From: Cavenderia fasciculata
Lineage: Eukaryota; Evosea; Eumycetozoa; Acytosteliales; Cavenderiaceae
NCBI RefSeq assembly: GCF_000203815.1
Contig: NW_004457735.1
Span: 496,001-560,000 of the forward strand
Reading direction: 5' to 3'
Length of the DNA: 64,000 nucleotides
Shown here: positions 13,216 to 24,764 of the stretch, one piece after another
Layout: every line of letters begins with the position of its first letter
Position numbering within the stretch: the stretch's first letter is position 1
Notes under the pieces: model-generated
What the model saw: the letters and a program-made list of their open reading frames with translations, nothing else
Told to the model about the DNA's origin: nothing
Database searches by the model: none
Program-made: the position numbers and the translations under genes

Positions 13216-14151
13216 GATATCTATCTATCTATCTATATATCTATCTGATATCAGTATCTATCTCCCTCTTTGATGGTGGTATTGGAATGATGAAAGTGTA
13301 GTTCATTCTCATTCTCTCAAAAGTAGTAAAAACAAAAAATTAATTATTAATAATGACAATTCATTCGTTGTCAAGAAGTACTCATCAATGTCATTATTAG
13401 TTGTACTACTTCAACAACAACAAACTAATCAAACTCATATGTATATATAACCAATCTTGATAGGTTATGATTATGATGATTATAATTTACTTTCAATCAA
13501 AGGTTGTGAAGGTTTGACAGTTCCCTCCCTTTCCTTGTATTTTTTGAATAATTATGTAACTGTCAAAGTTGTTGAAGAGACAAGCCGAGTCTCTTTCTTT
13601 GGTTCATTATGATAATAATGATTGATTACGAGAATGATTAATTATTTGATTGTTCTTGAAGTTCAAGTTGGTGTTTCACTTTAACGGCGAAAAGGCGCCT
13701 AACAATTTTTGACCGTTACATTTCCATTTTTGGCAAGATAATATTCGTTCATTGGGTGAAACAGCACTGCCATCCATCAAAGCTGAGTACTCACCCATCA
13801 TCCATCCATCACATGTTTAAATGTGCTGCAGCTGATTGGTGAAAGGATATTATTTTCTTTTATTGTTCACCCTACCCTACATACATACATTTAGCAGTAG
13901 TAGCATATATTTTATATAGCATTCATTCACTTTTATATACACACTTTTGTTGAACAGACAATACAATAAATAAATAACTAAATAAATAAACACTCACTCG
14001 TACATATTTTAAAGGTATATTATATAACATCACATGATGATGATGATGATTATTATTATTATTCTCTGAGAACAAATTATATTAATTTAACTAAATACTC
14101 TAGATAACATTTAATCTCAGAGAGATTCTATTCGTTTTTATTCATCTATAG
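13216..14151. promoter_or_regulatory. 936-base divergent spacer with Myb- and E2F-like sites
   Basis: The spacer lies between the DUF1748-like gene (minus) and the vWA gene (plus). A compact GC-rich cluster at 13682-13718 stands out: TAACGG (13682-13687) and its inverted copy CCGTTA (13713-13718) fit the Myb consensus, GGCGAAAA (13686-13693) fits an inverted E2F-type site, and GGCGCC (13694-13699) follows directly. The remainder is AT-rich with a GATA/TATC microsatellite near 13221. No gene is visible. Confidence 0.4.
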
Positions 14152-16346
14152 ATGGCTATATTATCTTGGCTGTATAGTGATACTAGTAGTAGTAAAACAG
14201 CAAAAGCTAAAGCTAAAGCATCATCATCATTATCTTCATCATCATCTGATCAGAATACAAAGAATGGAGATCATCTGAATCATTCAGATGACGACGACGA
14301 CGACGACGACGATGATAATAATAGTTTAATATTTGATACAGATGATAATACAGATGTTGATTATAACAATCAACCAAGTAGTAGTAATAGTACTGCAACA
14401 CCATCACTTCAATCATCATCTTTAAATGCTTTTTATCAACAACATCAACAACAGTCTAATAATAATAATAATAATAATAATAACAGTATCAACTTTAACA
14501 CATTTAACAATGATATAACAAGATCATTAAAGAAATTAAATCATTTGTCATTGGAAAAGGATAGTAATACACCTTTGGAATGTGTATGTTCGTTTGATAC
14601 AACTGGAAGAATGTACAAGTTTTTCGAAGAGTTTAGATCAAAGTCATCGACAACACTCGAATCATTGTTTCAAACGATTCCCCAACTCAAAATTGCATTT
14701 ATCGTACATGGTGACTACTGTGACGATGTCAATCAGAAACAACAACAGTCAAGCAGCACCAACAACATACTAAATAGAGCCATTGCAATGCTTTCATTCA
14801 CCAACGACAGAATGGAAATCATGAAATGGTTGGAACGAGTGCGTGGCACCAATGGAGGGGACGCACCTGAAAACTACGAGTTGGTACTACGAAAATCAAG
14901 AGAATTGCCTTGGTCTGAAAACTCCAAGAAAGCAGTCTTTATCTTTGGTGATGATGTCCCTCATCCACCAAGTTACACGAATCAACATTTCTATTGGAGA
15001 AATGAATTATATTTTTTATCAAAGTATGAAACAAGAAAAGAATAAGGGAAATAATATAATATCTATCATAATATATATATCAGCTGACTAATAACATTTA
15101 TTTATTTTGTTTTAGGATCGGGGTTAAAGTTTATGGTATACAATGTCAAAATAATAAGCATGCACAATTGTTTTATGAAGAGTTGGCGGGGTTGTCGGGT
15201 GGTCGATACGTACACTTGAAAGAGGCAAAACACATTGCCCAATTGTTTATACTGCTGTGTTTAAAAGAGAATGGACAGTCGTTTTTAGATGGATACATTG
15301 AACAAGACGACGGAAACCAAATCTATCAATCAATGTTTGCTCAGTTGTGGCAACGAACGTTTATAAGAGAGCGGGAAACTGTCAACGTCCGATTTGCATG
15401 GTGGGACATTTCCAATGACATTGATCCCAACCCAAAGTATCTTTGGAATGATGATACATCTAGTTTTGAGACCAATACAAGTTTAAATTTTGTTATTCCT
15501 CCTCCTCAATTATCACCAACCCAACAGACACATACAAATGGGTTATCATCAATGATCAATGGAATTAAACAACGATCATCACCATCAGCCACCACCGCTA
15601 CTTCCTCCTCAAAATTAACATCAACTAGTACAAATATTAATTATTATGCATCACCTATCAATTCATCATCTATTTATACATCACCCATCGCAGTCAATTA
15701 TAATCAAGCTATAGTCACACCGCACCATAATTACTATGTCTCACCTTCGCCCGTCTCACCATCCTCCTCTTCATCCAACGTTTCATCTCTTTTTTCCCCA
15801 ACCACCACAACCTTTTCCCCATTTAGTCTGGCGACTCATCTCCCAACTGCCTCTAGGTTAAACTTTGCAAACAAACAGGCAACCATTGGCGTCTCCCCCT
15901 CTCTCTACAACAAAAAGAGAAAATCAGTGACCAAAGAAGATGAAGATCAAAATATTACCAACCTTAAACATTTTGCTCATTATCATCCTTATTCTCGACA
16001 ACCTATAAACTCAATCAACTCTTCATCCTCTTTACCTTCTCCGACCGCTGCTTCACCAACAACAAAAAAGAAATCATCAAAGGCTACAACAACAACAACC
16101 TGTCCTTCTGAAAAGGCAAAAAAACTAGATAAAAATGATTTAATGTGGTTAGAAAAACCTATGCCACCAAATCAAATACAAATACAAGAAGAAGAAGAAG
16201 AAGAAGAAGAAGAAGAAGAAGAAGAAGAAGGGAAACAAACAATAAGAGAACAACAACAACAACAACAACAACAACAAAAAAAGGAAAAGGAAAAGGAAAA
16301 AGAAAATGGAAATGAAAGAAAAACAAAAAGAAGAAGAAGAGAATAA
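14152..16346 (+). CDS. vWA-domain protein with long low-complexity C-terminus (700 aa as read)
   Basis: The exons are 14152-15023 and 15116-16346 (donor GTATGA, in-frame join giving SKIGVKVYGIQC). After an Asp/Ser/Asn-rich N-terminus, residues about 145-370 form a von Willebrand A-like fold: a modified metal site in FDTTGRMYKF, then GGDAPENYELVL, then KKAVFIFGDDVPHPPSY and LSGGRYVHLKEA. This order is that of the vWA domains in dictyostelid VwkA-type proteins, but no kinase domain is present. The rest is Ser/Thr/Pro-rich and ends in Glu and Gln runs. The frame closes at 16346 inside purine-rich repeats, while the +1 frame carries a plausible continuation to 16608. A frame break in the repeat, biological or from assembly, is likely. 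Confidence 0.75.
16188..16276. repeat. (GAA)n / (CAA)n trinucleotide tract inside the vWA gene
   Basis: About fourteen GAA codons (from 16188) are followed by a run of CAA codons (to 16276) and an A7 homopolymer, encoding poly-Glu and poly-Gln. Slippage or misassembly is likely here. Confidence 0.9.
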
Positions 16347-16717
16347 TATTTTAAAAAAGAATTTATTTCCAATATTAATTCAACAACAACAAGAACATGA
16401 AAAGAAACAACAAGAAACCATAACGACAGAGATTGCAAGTACAAGTAGTAGTGGTAAACTAGAAAATCAATTTCTTGTAGATATTATCGATTCAAATAGT
16501 GTACAGGTTCAAAGTTTTAAAAATAACAATGATATGGATATGGATATTGATCATCATTTGACATATCATCATCATCATCATCATGGTATCACTCTACCTC
16601 AACAATGATCACAAAAGAATAAAGTGATAAACCGCCTATCCCCCCATCCGAATTTTATTTATTTTTTACATATATGTATACAACCATTACCATTAGTAAT
16701 CTTTTTTGTTAGTTTTA
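16347..16717 (+). other. Probable out-of-frame C-terminus and 3' region of the vWA gene
   Basis: One frame is open from 16306 to a stop at 16606-16608 and encodes about 100 residues that look coding (KLENQFLVDIIDSNSVQVQS, then a His run and GITLPQQ). It has no promoter of its own and overlaps the end of the vWA frame, so it is best read as that protein's C-terminus in a shifted frame. From 16609 to 16717 lies an AT-rich 3' region shared with the convergent F-box-like gene. Confidence 0.5.
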
Positions 16718-17795
16718 TTAGTAATCTTCTTCATTATAAAAGTGATATTCGAATTTTGTAATAGTGGAGAATTGATTTAGAACATTTTCTTTAATGGCTT
16801 TTAATACATGATCATCTAGAATGTGGATGACAAGTGTTTGAAGTGATGGGAATAGGTGTGGTGTCAACCAAGATGATACCAATTCCACTGTCTTGATTTT
16901 TGTGATTTCTAGACTGGTCACAGCCGTGAATGCGTCTGATTTTGAAGGGTATAACTTCCTAGTACATCCTACCGTCATTGATCCAAGTTGAAAGTATGGG
17001 GTTAATGTATTCACCACTTCTTGAAATGCATTTAATTCTGATGTGGGTATGGAGGAGGTTGTGTGTAGAATGATAGGTGATTTACCCAATGCAACTCGTT
17101 GATTGAGTGTTGGTAGAAGATCTGTCAAATCGCTCATGAGTCTAGGAAGTATTGGATTTTGAATACTCTCCAATGACATTATAAATGATTGTGCCGCTTC
17201 TATTATTCGCGGTGACGACGATGATTTCATCATTGTAATCAGGTCTTTTTGGTAGGTAGAGTCGAATTCAATATGTTTGATTGCCTTCCAAACAGTGATA
17301 AGAGGTAGTGTTGATCGATGTGGTTTTGGATAAGGGGCATATCCTGATGCCATATCTGGTTTGTGATATAAACCGGTAAAGTGGTCTGTTGACACAAGAC
17401 TATGTAAATATTTGGGACCTAGGTCAGAGTGGAGTAGACAATCGACAAGAGGTGCAGGTTGAGAGAAACACATGCGTGCACCTTTCCGAGAGGTGAATGA
17501 CAATTGAAATGTGTCAGACACCCACTCTCCAATCCATTCTAGCCATTGTCTGCATACCAAATCATATGATAATTTATTCTTATTTGTATCAACCTAAATA
17601 TTTATTCATCACCATTAGTTTTAGCAATGAATGATGAGATCATTATACTTATTTAACAATAATAAACAAACCATAATATTATGCGTACATACTTACTTTA
17701 CAATCTAATAAATAATATACAATCTTTTGTTGAATTATTTTAAAAAGTACAGGTGTCTTTACATCTGATTGTAGGGTAGGTGAAGAAGAAGTCAT
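16718..17795 (-). CDS. F-box-like dictyostelid protein (324 aa)
   Basis: The exons are 17795-17697 and 17593-16718; the join is in frame and gives 324 residues. The N-terminal 55 residues (LFKIIQQKIVYYLLDCK, then LSYDLVCRQWLEWI) follow the F-box pattern: a hydrophobic helix, then an L-x-x-V-C-R/K-x-W segment split by an intron. The remainder has leucine-rich helix/strand patterns without countable repeats. F-box proteins usually link a substrate to SCF ubiquitin ligases through Skp1; that role is inference here. It converges on the vWA gene. Confidence 0.68.
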
Positions 17796-18140
17796 ACTCA
17801 CTTATAGGTTTGCTGATTTATAAAATATATATATGATAGAGAGTTTGTTACACCCTCCAACAAACAGTAAGTATAATAATAGTTTGTGGAAAAAAAAAAC
17901 CATAGTGATGTTATTGGGTATGGAATGTCTAGAATTGCCTAAGTATCCGATTTTGAGAGTAAAAAGTCAAAGAAAGTTCATTCGAAAGTTGGTTTGTCTG
18001 AGGTGCGTCATCTGCTCTGGATGAAAAGTTTTTAAAAAGGTTCTTGCTTTCAATTCAATCTTGTAATCTAATAACATATTTATATTTACATTACATATAT
18101 ATATATTAATAGAGATAGAGATAGATAATAGTAGCAAAGA
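17796..18140. other. Divergent spacer between F-box-like and KDEL-protein genes
   Basis: AT-rich sequence of 345 bases. One 63-codon frame (17833-18024, plus) is present but has atypical content and no splice context, so I do not call it. A GATAGAGATAGA repeat precedes the ATG at 18141. Confidence 0.4.
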
Positions 18141-18883
18141 ATGAGATTCCATATTCTTTTATCAATCATTGTATGTCTTTTGGTTGCTTTCACAACTGCC
18201 TCGACGTATGTATCTAATATTGTCATATTTGGATATATGAACTTTGGTGGTCAAGTCACCCACCACCACCATCATCTAACAATACAAACATAGATTGTTA
18301 TATTAATCATCCTTTCATTAATTTGTATACTATTAGAACTACTAAAGAAACACAATCAGTTGAAGATAGAATTCGTCAAGAATTAAAGGTATGGGAGAAC
18401 AATTGGAGTGGTTTCCCAATCAACTGCAGACGTATGGTTGACACCTTGTCATCGGATGGTATCGTTGAATACCCAGCTGGCAAGCACGTTATTAGCGGTG
18501 GACACAAGAGAATCTTTTCGAGATGTGAAGGTTTCATCACTGAGAACTTTAGTCAAATCCAATCCTACATTACCGGCACCCCATTGATTGTTGGACACAA
18601 CGTTGCCTTTGAACGTGCTACCCTTTTCATGACCAAGAACAACTGTCGTCTCTACAACCGTGGTATTGTCACCATCAAGTACGACAAGGACTTTAAGATC
18701 AAGGAGCTCAAGGACTACTTTGACCTCGATGAACTCGTCGAAAAGTACCAAGCCTGTCAATTCCCAGGTTCCCCACTTCCAGATGTCAACGCTGAAAAGA
18801 AGGCTGAAGAGTCTGCTGCCACCTTTACCACTGAAGATAAAAAGGTTACTGAAGATACTCCAAAGCAAAAGGATGAACTTTAA
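18141..18883 (+). CDS. ER-lumenal NTF2/SnoaL-like protein ending in KDEL (203 aa)
   Basis: The exons are 18141-18205 and 18337-18883 (GTATGT donor, in-frame join). The first exon is essentially the signal peptide (MRFHILLSIIVCLLVAFTTA) and the last four residues are KDEL before the stop, so the protein should be retrieved to the ER lumen. Residues about 25-150 (VWENNWSGFPINCRRMVDTL, then DGIVEYPAGKHVISGGHKRI, then RGIVTIKYDKDFKIKELKDY) have the helix-then-curved-sheet pattern of the NTF2/SnoaL cone fold. The tail is Glu/Lys-rich. SnoaL-like folds include isomerases and binding proteins, so no reaction can be assigned. The highly regular C-ending codons suggest strong expression. Confidence 0.8.
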
Positions 18884-19202
18884 ACAAACAAAATAAGATA
18901 AGATTAAAAATCAAAACAAATAATAATAATATTAAAAATAAAAACACAGAAATGTTACAAGTGTTGTAATATATATATATATAACAAATCGAAATTAATA
19001 TTCCTAACCAATGATATATTTATAAATATACTTGTTGGTATTACAGTTATAATTGTATTATTGAAGCGATGCAATGAATGAAAAAGAGTTTTTTTAATTA
19101 ATTTTTTTTTTTAAAAACGAATGATCATTCATAGCAAATATAGAGACAATTAATTGTCTTATCTATCTATCTATCATCTTTTTGTAAATATATATATTAA
19201 AA
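18884..19202. other. Spacer between KDEL-protein and mL52 genes
   Basis: AT-rich spacer of 319 bases with TA runs (about 18970), a T10 run near 19105 and a (TATC)n stretch near 19160. I see no gene or structured element. Confidence 0.5.
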
Positions 19203-19663
19203 ATGAACATTATCGTTAGAAGATCACAATTGGTTAGAAATACAGCATCTCTATTGAGAGCTGGTGAAAATTATAGATTAATGACAGGTCAAGAGAGAAG
19301 TGGCAATGCTGGTATGAATCAATCAACAAAAGACAACATAGATAGACAATAGAGAGATAGATAGATAGATGATTAACGCATTATATGTTTGATTGTATTG
19401 TAGCTGGACCACTTCATGATTTACCAGATTTTCACTTTGCTGATGGTAGACCAGCACCAGTTACACATACTCAGATGAAATGGCAACAATTTAGATCAAA
19501 CACTGATAACATTTTAAATAGAATGATGGACGAGGTCAAAGTTGATCAAAGTCAAGTCACCTCTAGAATCGATAATATGCAAACTTATATTGATCAAAAG
19601 ATCACTCAATCAAAAGAAAAGAGAGCACAAAAGAAGGTCGTTTTTGAAAAGACTGACAATTAA
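19203..19663 (+). CDS. mrpl52: Mitochondrial large-subunit ribosomal protein mL52 (122 aa)
   Basis: The exons are 19203-19311 and 19404-19663, giving 122 residues. The N-terminus (MNIIVRRSQLVRNTASLLRA) is basic and free of acidic residues, as expected for a mitochondrial targeting peptide. The hallmark follows: AGPLHDLPDFHFADGRPAPV, close to the YGPLTELPDWSYADGRPAP block of animal MRPL52, and then a Lys/Gln-rich coiled helix. mL52 is a mitochondrion-specific component of the large ribosomal subunit. The length matches the family (about 110-125 residues). The gene is compact and lies 3' of the KDEL-protein gene in the same orientation. Confidence 0.88.
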
Positions 19664-19788
19664 AATAACAACGCGAATAATAATAATAATAAATAACATT
19701 AACAGTAATAATATAATAATAACAAAACAAAAGACAATATATGGATAGATAGATGGATTGGATGGATTCAAATTTGTTATTTATTTAA

Positions 19789-22700
19789 TTATTGGATTGG
19801 ATCACCTGCAACTTTTGGACTACTTTTACGACTATTAGTATCGTTGTCATTGTCATCGTCATTGATAAAACTATTGATATTGTCATCACTGCTGCTGCTA
19901 CTACTACTACTATTACAACTAGTAGTATCTTCAAATGAAGATGGATGATGGTGAGTATAAAGGTTATGGGGACGATAATGTCTCTTTAGTGCTGATAGAT
20001 TCGATGAAGAGTAGCATGTGATACTATTGGTTTCTGGAGATGAAGTTAAAGATGATATACTACTACAAGGTGATACATCTATTACACTAGGTTTGACCAC
20101 TGGCGGTAATGGTGATGATTTTACCTTTTTTTTCTTTTGATTTGTCGCCTTTTTGTCTTTGTTGCTGTTGTTGTTGATTTGGTGGTAACTTCTTGATAAC
20201 TCGAACACCAAGATGAACCCAAATAAAATGTCTTAACAAGTTAAATGTTTTAACAAATGATTCGAGTGAATGCATTGTAGATCCCAATGATTCCAATTGA
20301 AAGAGTGAAATGTTTGTTTTATCTCTTTGACCTGCATTTTGATGGAAATAGATTTGGTATTGCATCTCGACCATTTCCAACATATCAATTGAATTATCCT
20401 CTGATGCCATTCTAGTTTGATGATCATATTCCATCAAACTTTTAATGGTTTGTGATGACCCTTCAATTTCTGAAATTAATAATTTTAATTGTTTTATAAG
20501 ATTATGATTCTTTAATTCTTTTATAACATCACTAAAAATATAGAAATAGAAATAAATATTAATATTATTATTTTCTTTCTTTTTTTTTTAATCTTTCTTA
20601 CTTACTGTGGAATTAAAGATTGAGCATATTCTAAACTAACAAGTTCAATAAATAATCTTTCATTTAAATGAAGAATATCTTTTAGTCGATGATATTTTTG
20701 AGGTTGAAAGAATAGTTCAAATTTGGAATGGAATAGTTTGTTTTGACTCTTTGTAATGAGGTAACCAATTTCTCTAATCTCTTTTTGAATCTTTGCCTTC
20801 ATTTGTACCAGACCTATTTTCTGTCGTTTGTTGTCAATGTCGAGCGAGAAGAAGAGGAGATTGTGAAAAGAGGTGGTGACCAGGGTGGTGTTTCGGAGTA
20901 GGTCCTTTTCGAGAATCATGTACTCGTAGGTGGGAAAGATGAGCACTGAAAAGAGGAGGATAAACAGACACCCCATAACAATGTGAAACATACGAAGGAG
21001 TGACGTGATGATAGTGAGTGTGCCAGTTGCAAACATGGGAAATGAAATAGTGGCATAGGTGAGAATAAGGAAATTGACTACATTGTTGATTGATTTCTCT
21101 CGTACAAACAAAGTGATCGTGAAATAAATTAAAAAGGTGCAGATGGCAAAGATAAACCCATCGGCAACATTATTGGTCGATCGAGTAAAGAGGACTGCCA
21201 CACCATATGCCATAGCCACACCAAAACATGTACCGACAATACGAAGTAAAGAGAAAAAGACGGAGCCGCCAACCGTCGGACCCATGACAAACGTAAAGGT
21301 AATGACTAGCCAGGTCAAATTCCTGAATAGGATAAAGTCACTGTGTTGAAGTATCTCATAGTATGCAACCGACAGTACAGAGACACCCAATGCAAACCGA
21401 AATGAAAACCTCCAATCTGATTTCATTCTCTTTAAAAAGTTGGTGCCAATCATGGTTGCCTTTTCTTTGAGCGTGTATGGTTGTAACTCGGCGATGAATG
21501 GTGGGAATGGATAGGTAAAATGTTTTTCCTCTTGTACTTCCTCTTTGTATCGTTTTCTATCTCGTTTGATGAAATGAATAGATAAATAGCGAATAAATTT
21601 AAACCAATAACATTGGATGAGTTTTAAACATTGGTATTGATCGTTTCTGGTGAGGGCGATTTGGTAGACGATCGAAGAGAGGACTTTTTGATCACTGGCA
21701 AATTTAAATATACCGGTAAAGAAGAAATGGAGTGTTGCAAGTTCATAGTCTACTCTTTGTTCGTCAAAATCGATACCATAGATTTGAGAGTCTTTGGTGA
21801 ATAGTTGTTCAGACTGTTCCTTGAATGTTGTAATGATGTTTTCAATACATTCAAACGACTCGAGTATTTGGTATTGTGAGTAGTCTAGTGACATTTCCAT
21901 TCTCGATACTTCTTGTGGTTTGTTGCTTTGACTGTGTCGTAGTGTCTCTTTAAGATTGAGTACACCCGTCTCGGCTGTATCACTTTGAATGTAATAGTTT
22001 GACAGTTGTTTGCTCATAATACCAAACATCTTTCCACTCTCTTCAACAATCGTATTCATACTTGGGATAAGAGGAAGTATATACTTGGCTCGTTTTTTCG
22101 AAACCTTTTCCAAAATCGATAAATGGATTGACAATAGCTCTTTGTGATTTCTTTCCAACAAGAATAACAAATCCTTGTAGAGTGGCATGATTGGGTAGTT
22201 CCACTGCTCCTTTTTCGATTCTTCATAGTATCTATCCATTCCCAACAACTTTTTTGAATATGATTTGTGGAGTGCCAAGATCTGCTTTTTCAACGACCCG
22301 TGATCATCCTCTTCTTGAAAGTGGTTGACGAGGAACTGAGGTAGATGACGTAGATGTTTTCTCCGTTTTTGTGCTGCTGCACCGTGCTTGATCGTCTCTT
22401 CAATGTCATAGTATCGCTGAATCGACTTGGTCGAGTAGGATGCCGGCAGATCCAGATTATAGATATCGATGGGGTAGAATGGGTTGGCGGCCAGCGTGCG
22501 TGTCGTGCTCTTTCTGTGCCGCGCGATCTGGTCCGAGACGGGTGTAGAATTGTGCTGGTCGGTTGGTGTGTGGTCGGGTGTCTCTTGATCAGCTAGTTTC
22601 CGCGATATCTCCTCCAAGTGCTTGCTCGCCAGCGTAAACATCTCTCGCGATTTGTCCAGCACCTTGGTGGCGTTCCACAAGAACAAAGTCGACGAAAAGT

Positions 22701-23337
22701 ACGGGTTGAGTGCAAAGCAGCAGAAAAACACAACAGCTACCATACACAGCGACGTCAGGTAGAACTTGAGAAAGATGATAGGCGACCGATTCTCGCCGAT
22801 CGAGTAGTAGTAGACGAGGAAGAAGTAGTTGAGGTAGAGCGACTTGCCCTGCTGGTAGGGGACGGTCTTGGAGCTGACAAAGATAGCACTCGACACAAAC
22901 ACCATGATAAACTGTACAAAGCAGACTGGCCACAACGTGTCGGCAAAGATAGCATAGCTAATGTACGCAAACAAGCAGCCTAGAAACGATGCCAACGACG
23001 TTCTCAATGCATTCTCGAGAAGGATGAGATACGAGTCTGACGATGATGCAACCGATGTTGTAAAGACTGTTATAAAGATAGTTCCATTCAGAGGAAAGAA
23101 CTCTTGTGTCTTTTTAAATATGACAAAGATCAGAGACAGTGCAATATTAAAACTAATAAAAAATGAATAATAAACTCTTTTTTTATTTTTATGATGAAAT
23201 GATATATAATTTCTAATAATAATAAAAACCAAAATTAATAAATATAAATATAAAATATATTTTTAAATCAATAATAATAATAATAATAATATAAGAACAT
23301 ACATAGCTGACTTGAAAAATTTCCTAATCCAAATCAT
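19789..23337 (-). CDS. FUSC/ArAE-type multi-pass membrane transporter (probable frame break near C-terminus)
   Basis: The exons are 23337-23303, 23212-20606 and 20531 onward. Two hydrophobic blocks (residues about 15-190 and 610-790), each with five to six membrane helices, flank a large cytosolic loop. The second block (FVMGPTVGGSVFFSLLRIVG, then TCFGVAMAYGVAVL) has the Gly/Pro/Arg pattern of the FUSC/aromatic-acid-exporter superfamily, so the protein probably exports organic anions. As read, the frame stops at 20087 (1028 residues). A different frame between about 20200 and 19789 carries Ser-rich, coding-like sequence (VSPCSSISSLTSSPETNS). The switch lies in a region with an A8 run (minus strand, about 20126-20133), so an indel or assembly error is likely. 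Confidence 0.8.
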
Positions 23338-23675
23338 TATAAATATATATTATATTATCCCTATCTCTACTCGACTCGTGTATGTATCTGTATAAATATA
23401 TATATCTATATGATAATATCTATCTATTAATCTAATCTATAGTATCGCATCAATCTTAAGATTTAAAATGTATTAATGATGAATATGAAATTTGAACAAA
23501 GAGATAAAAAAAAACAAACACCCACACCTCGTTATTATTTGTATTATTTTTTCCATTCTACAACTTCTTACTTTCTTGGTGTTTATTATTATTATTATTA
23601 TAATTATTTAGAGTACGCATATATAATGACTATAATATTTTCCTTTTGTTGCACACCCATCGGTTTTTTGATACA
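23338..23675. other. Divergent spacer between FUSC transporter and ankyrin-like gene
   Basis: AT-rich spacer of 338 bases with TATA runs near 23340-23410 and an (ATT)n stretch near 23587. No gene is visible. Confidence 0.5.
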
Positions 23676-24594
23676 ATGTCGATGAATAGATTAATTTCAA
23701 TAGTATTGTGTCACAACATAGTGACTAGCAGACTGATATTCGATTATGTATGTCAGTTGAATAGACATCAAATAGATTGTATATATTATCCTCACTATAG
23801 ATTAAATAACTATGACTTTCTGAAAGAAGAATTGGAATATGAACATATTAGTATTAAAAGTGCAATAGAAGTGCTATACAAAACACCATACAACATCAAA
23901 CACATAGCATTAGAGAGAATAACAGCATCGAGTGCAAAGAATAGTATTCAATCGTATCGGTGGTTGGATGACATCAGAGATAATATCTATCTGCAAGCTA
24001 GATTCGGTTTCAAATCATCCCTTATCGATAGTTTGACTAGATTGGAACAACAATATAGTCATTATACATGGTTTGATGTAGTAAATAATAATGATCAACA
24101 AGACAGTCGTGATAGTAATAATCATGATAATGATCAACAACAAGACAGTCGTGATAGTAATAATGATATGAATAATCATGATAAAGTAGAGATTGGATTT
24201 GTACCAAATCTATTCAAGATAATAGAGAATGCATGTATTGGTGAAAAAGTAGATATCGTTGAATACATCTATCACAGATACCATCAACACCTTCCAGAGG
24301 TAGTAATGTATATCTACCAATCATCGATCATTCACGGACCATTACGATCATTCCTATTCATCTATCATCTCCATCCCGATCAATCATACATCCGAGAGAT
24401 AACAAACTATGCAAGATTTATCGATCAAGATGTATTATTATATTGTTTATCCAATTTTGGTATTCCTTTTGTTGGTGATAAACATAAACATTCTAGACAT
24501 GACCACCAACCTCCTAATTGGTATTATAAACCACCTAGTTATGAAAATGATAATATTACAATATCTGATATCATTAATAATAATAATAATAATA

Positions 24595-24677
<83 letters not shown>

Positions 24678-24693
24678 TATAATAATAATAATA

Positions 24694-24764
<71 letters not shown>

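Noticed and set aside
13221-13247. TATC/GATA microsatellites here and near 19160, 37425 and 41974
   Set aside because: Common dictyostelid simple repeats without further structure.
17833-18024. 63-codon plus-strand frame before the KDEL-protein gene
   Set aside because: No recognisable content and atypical codons; likely chance.
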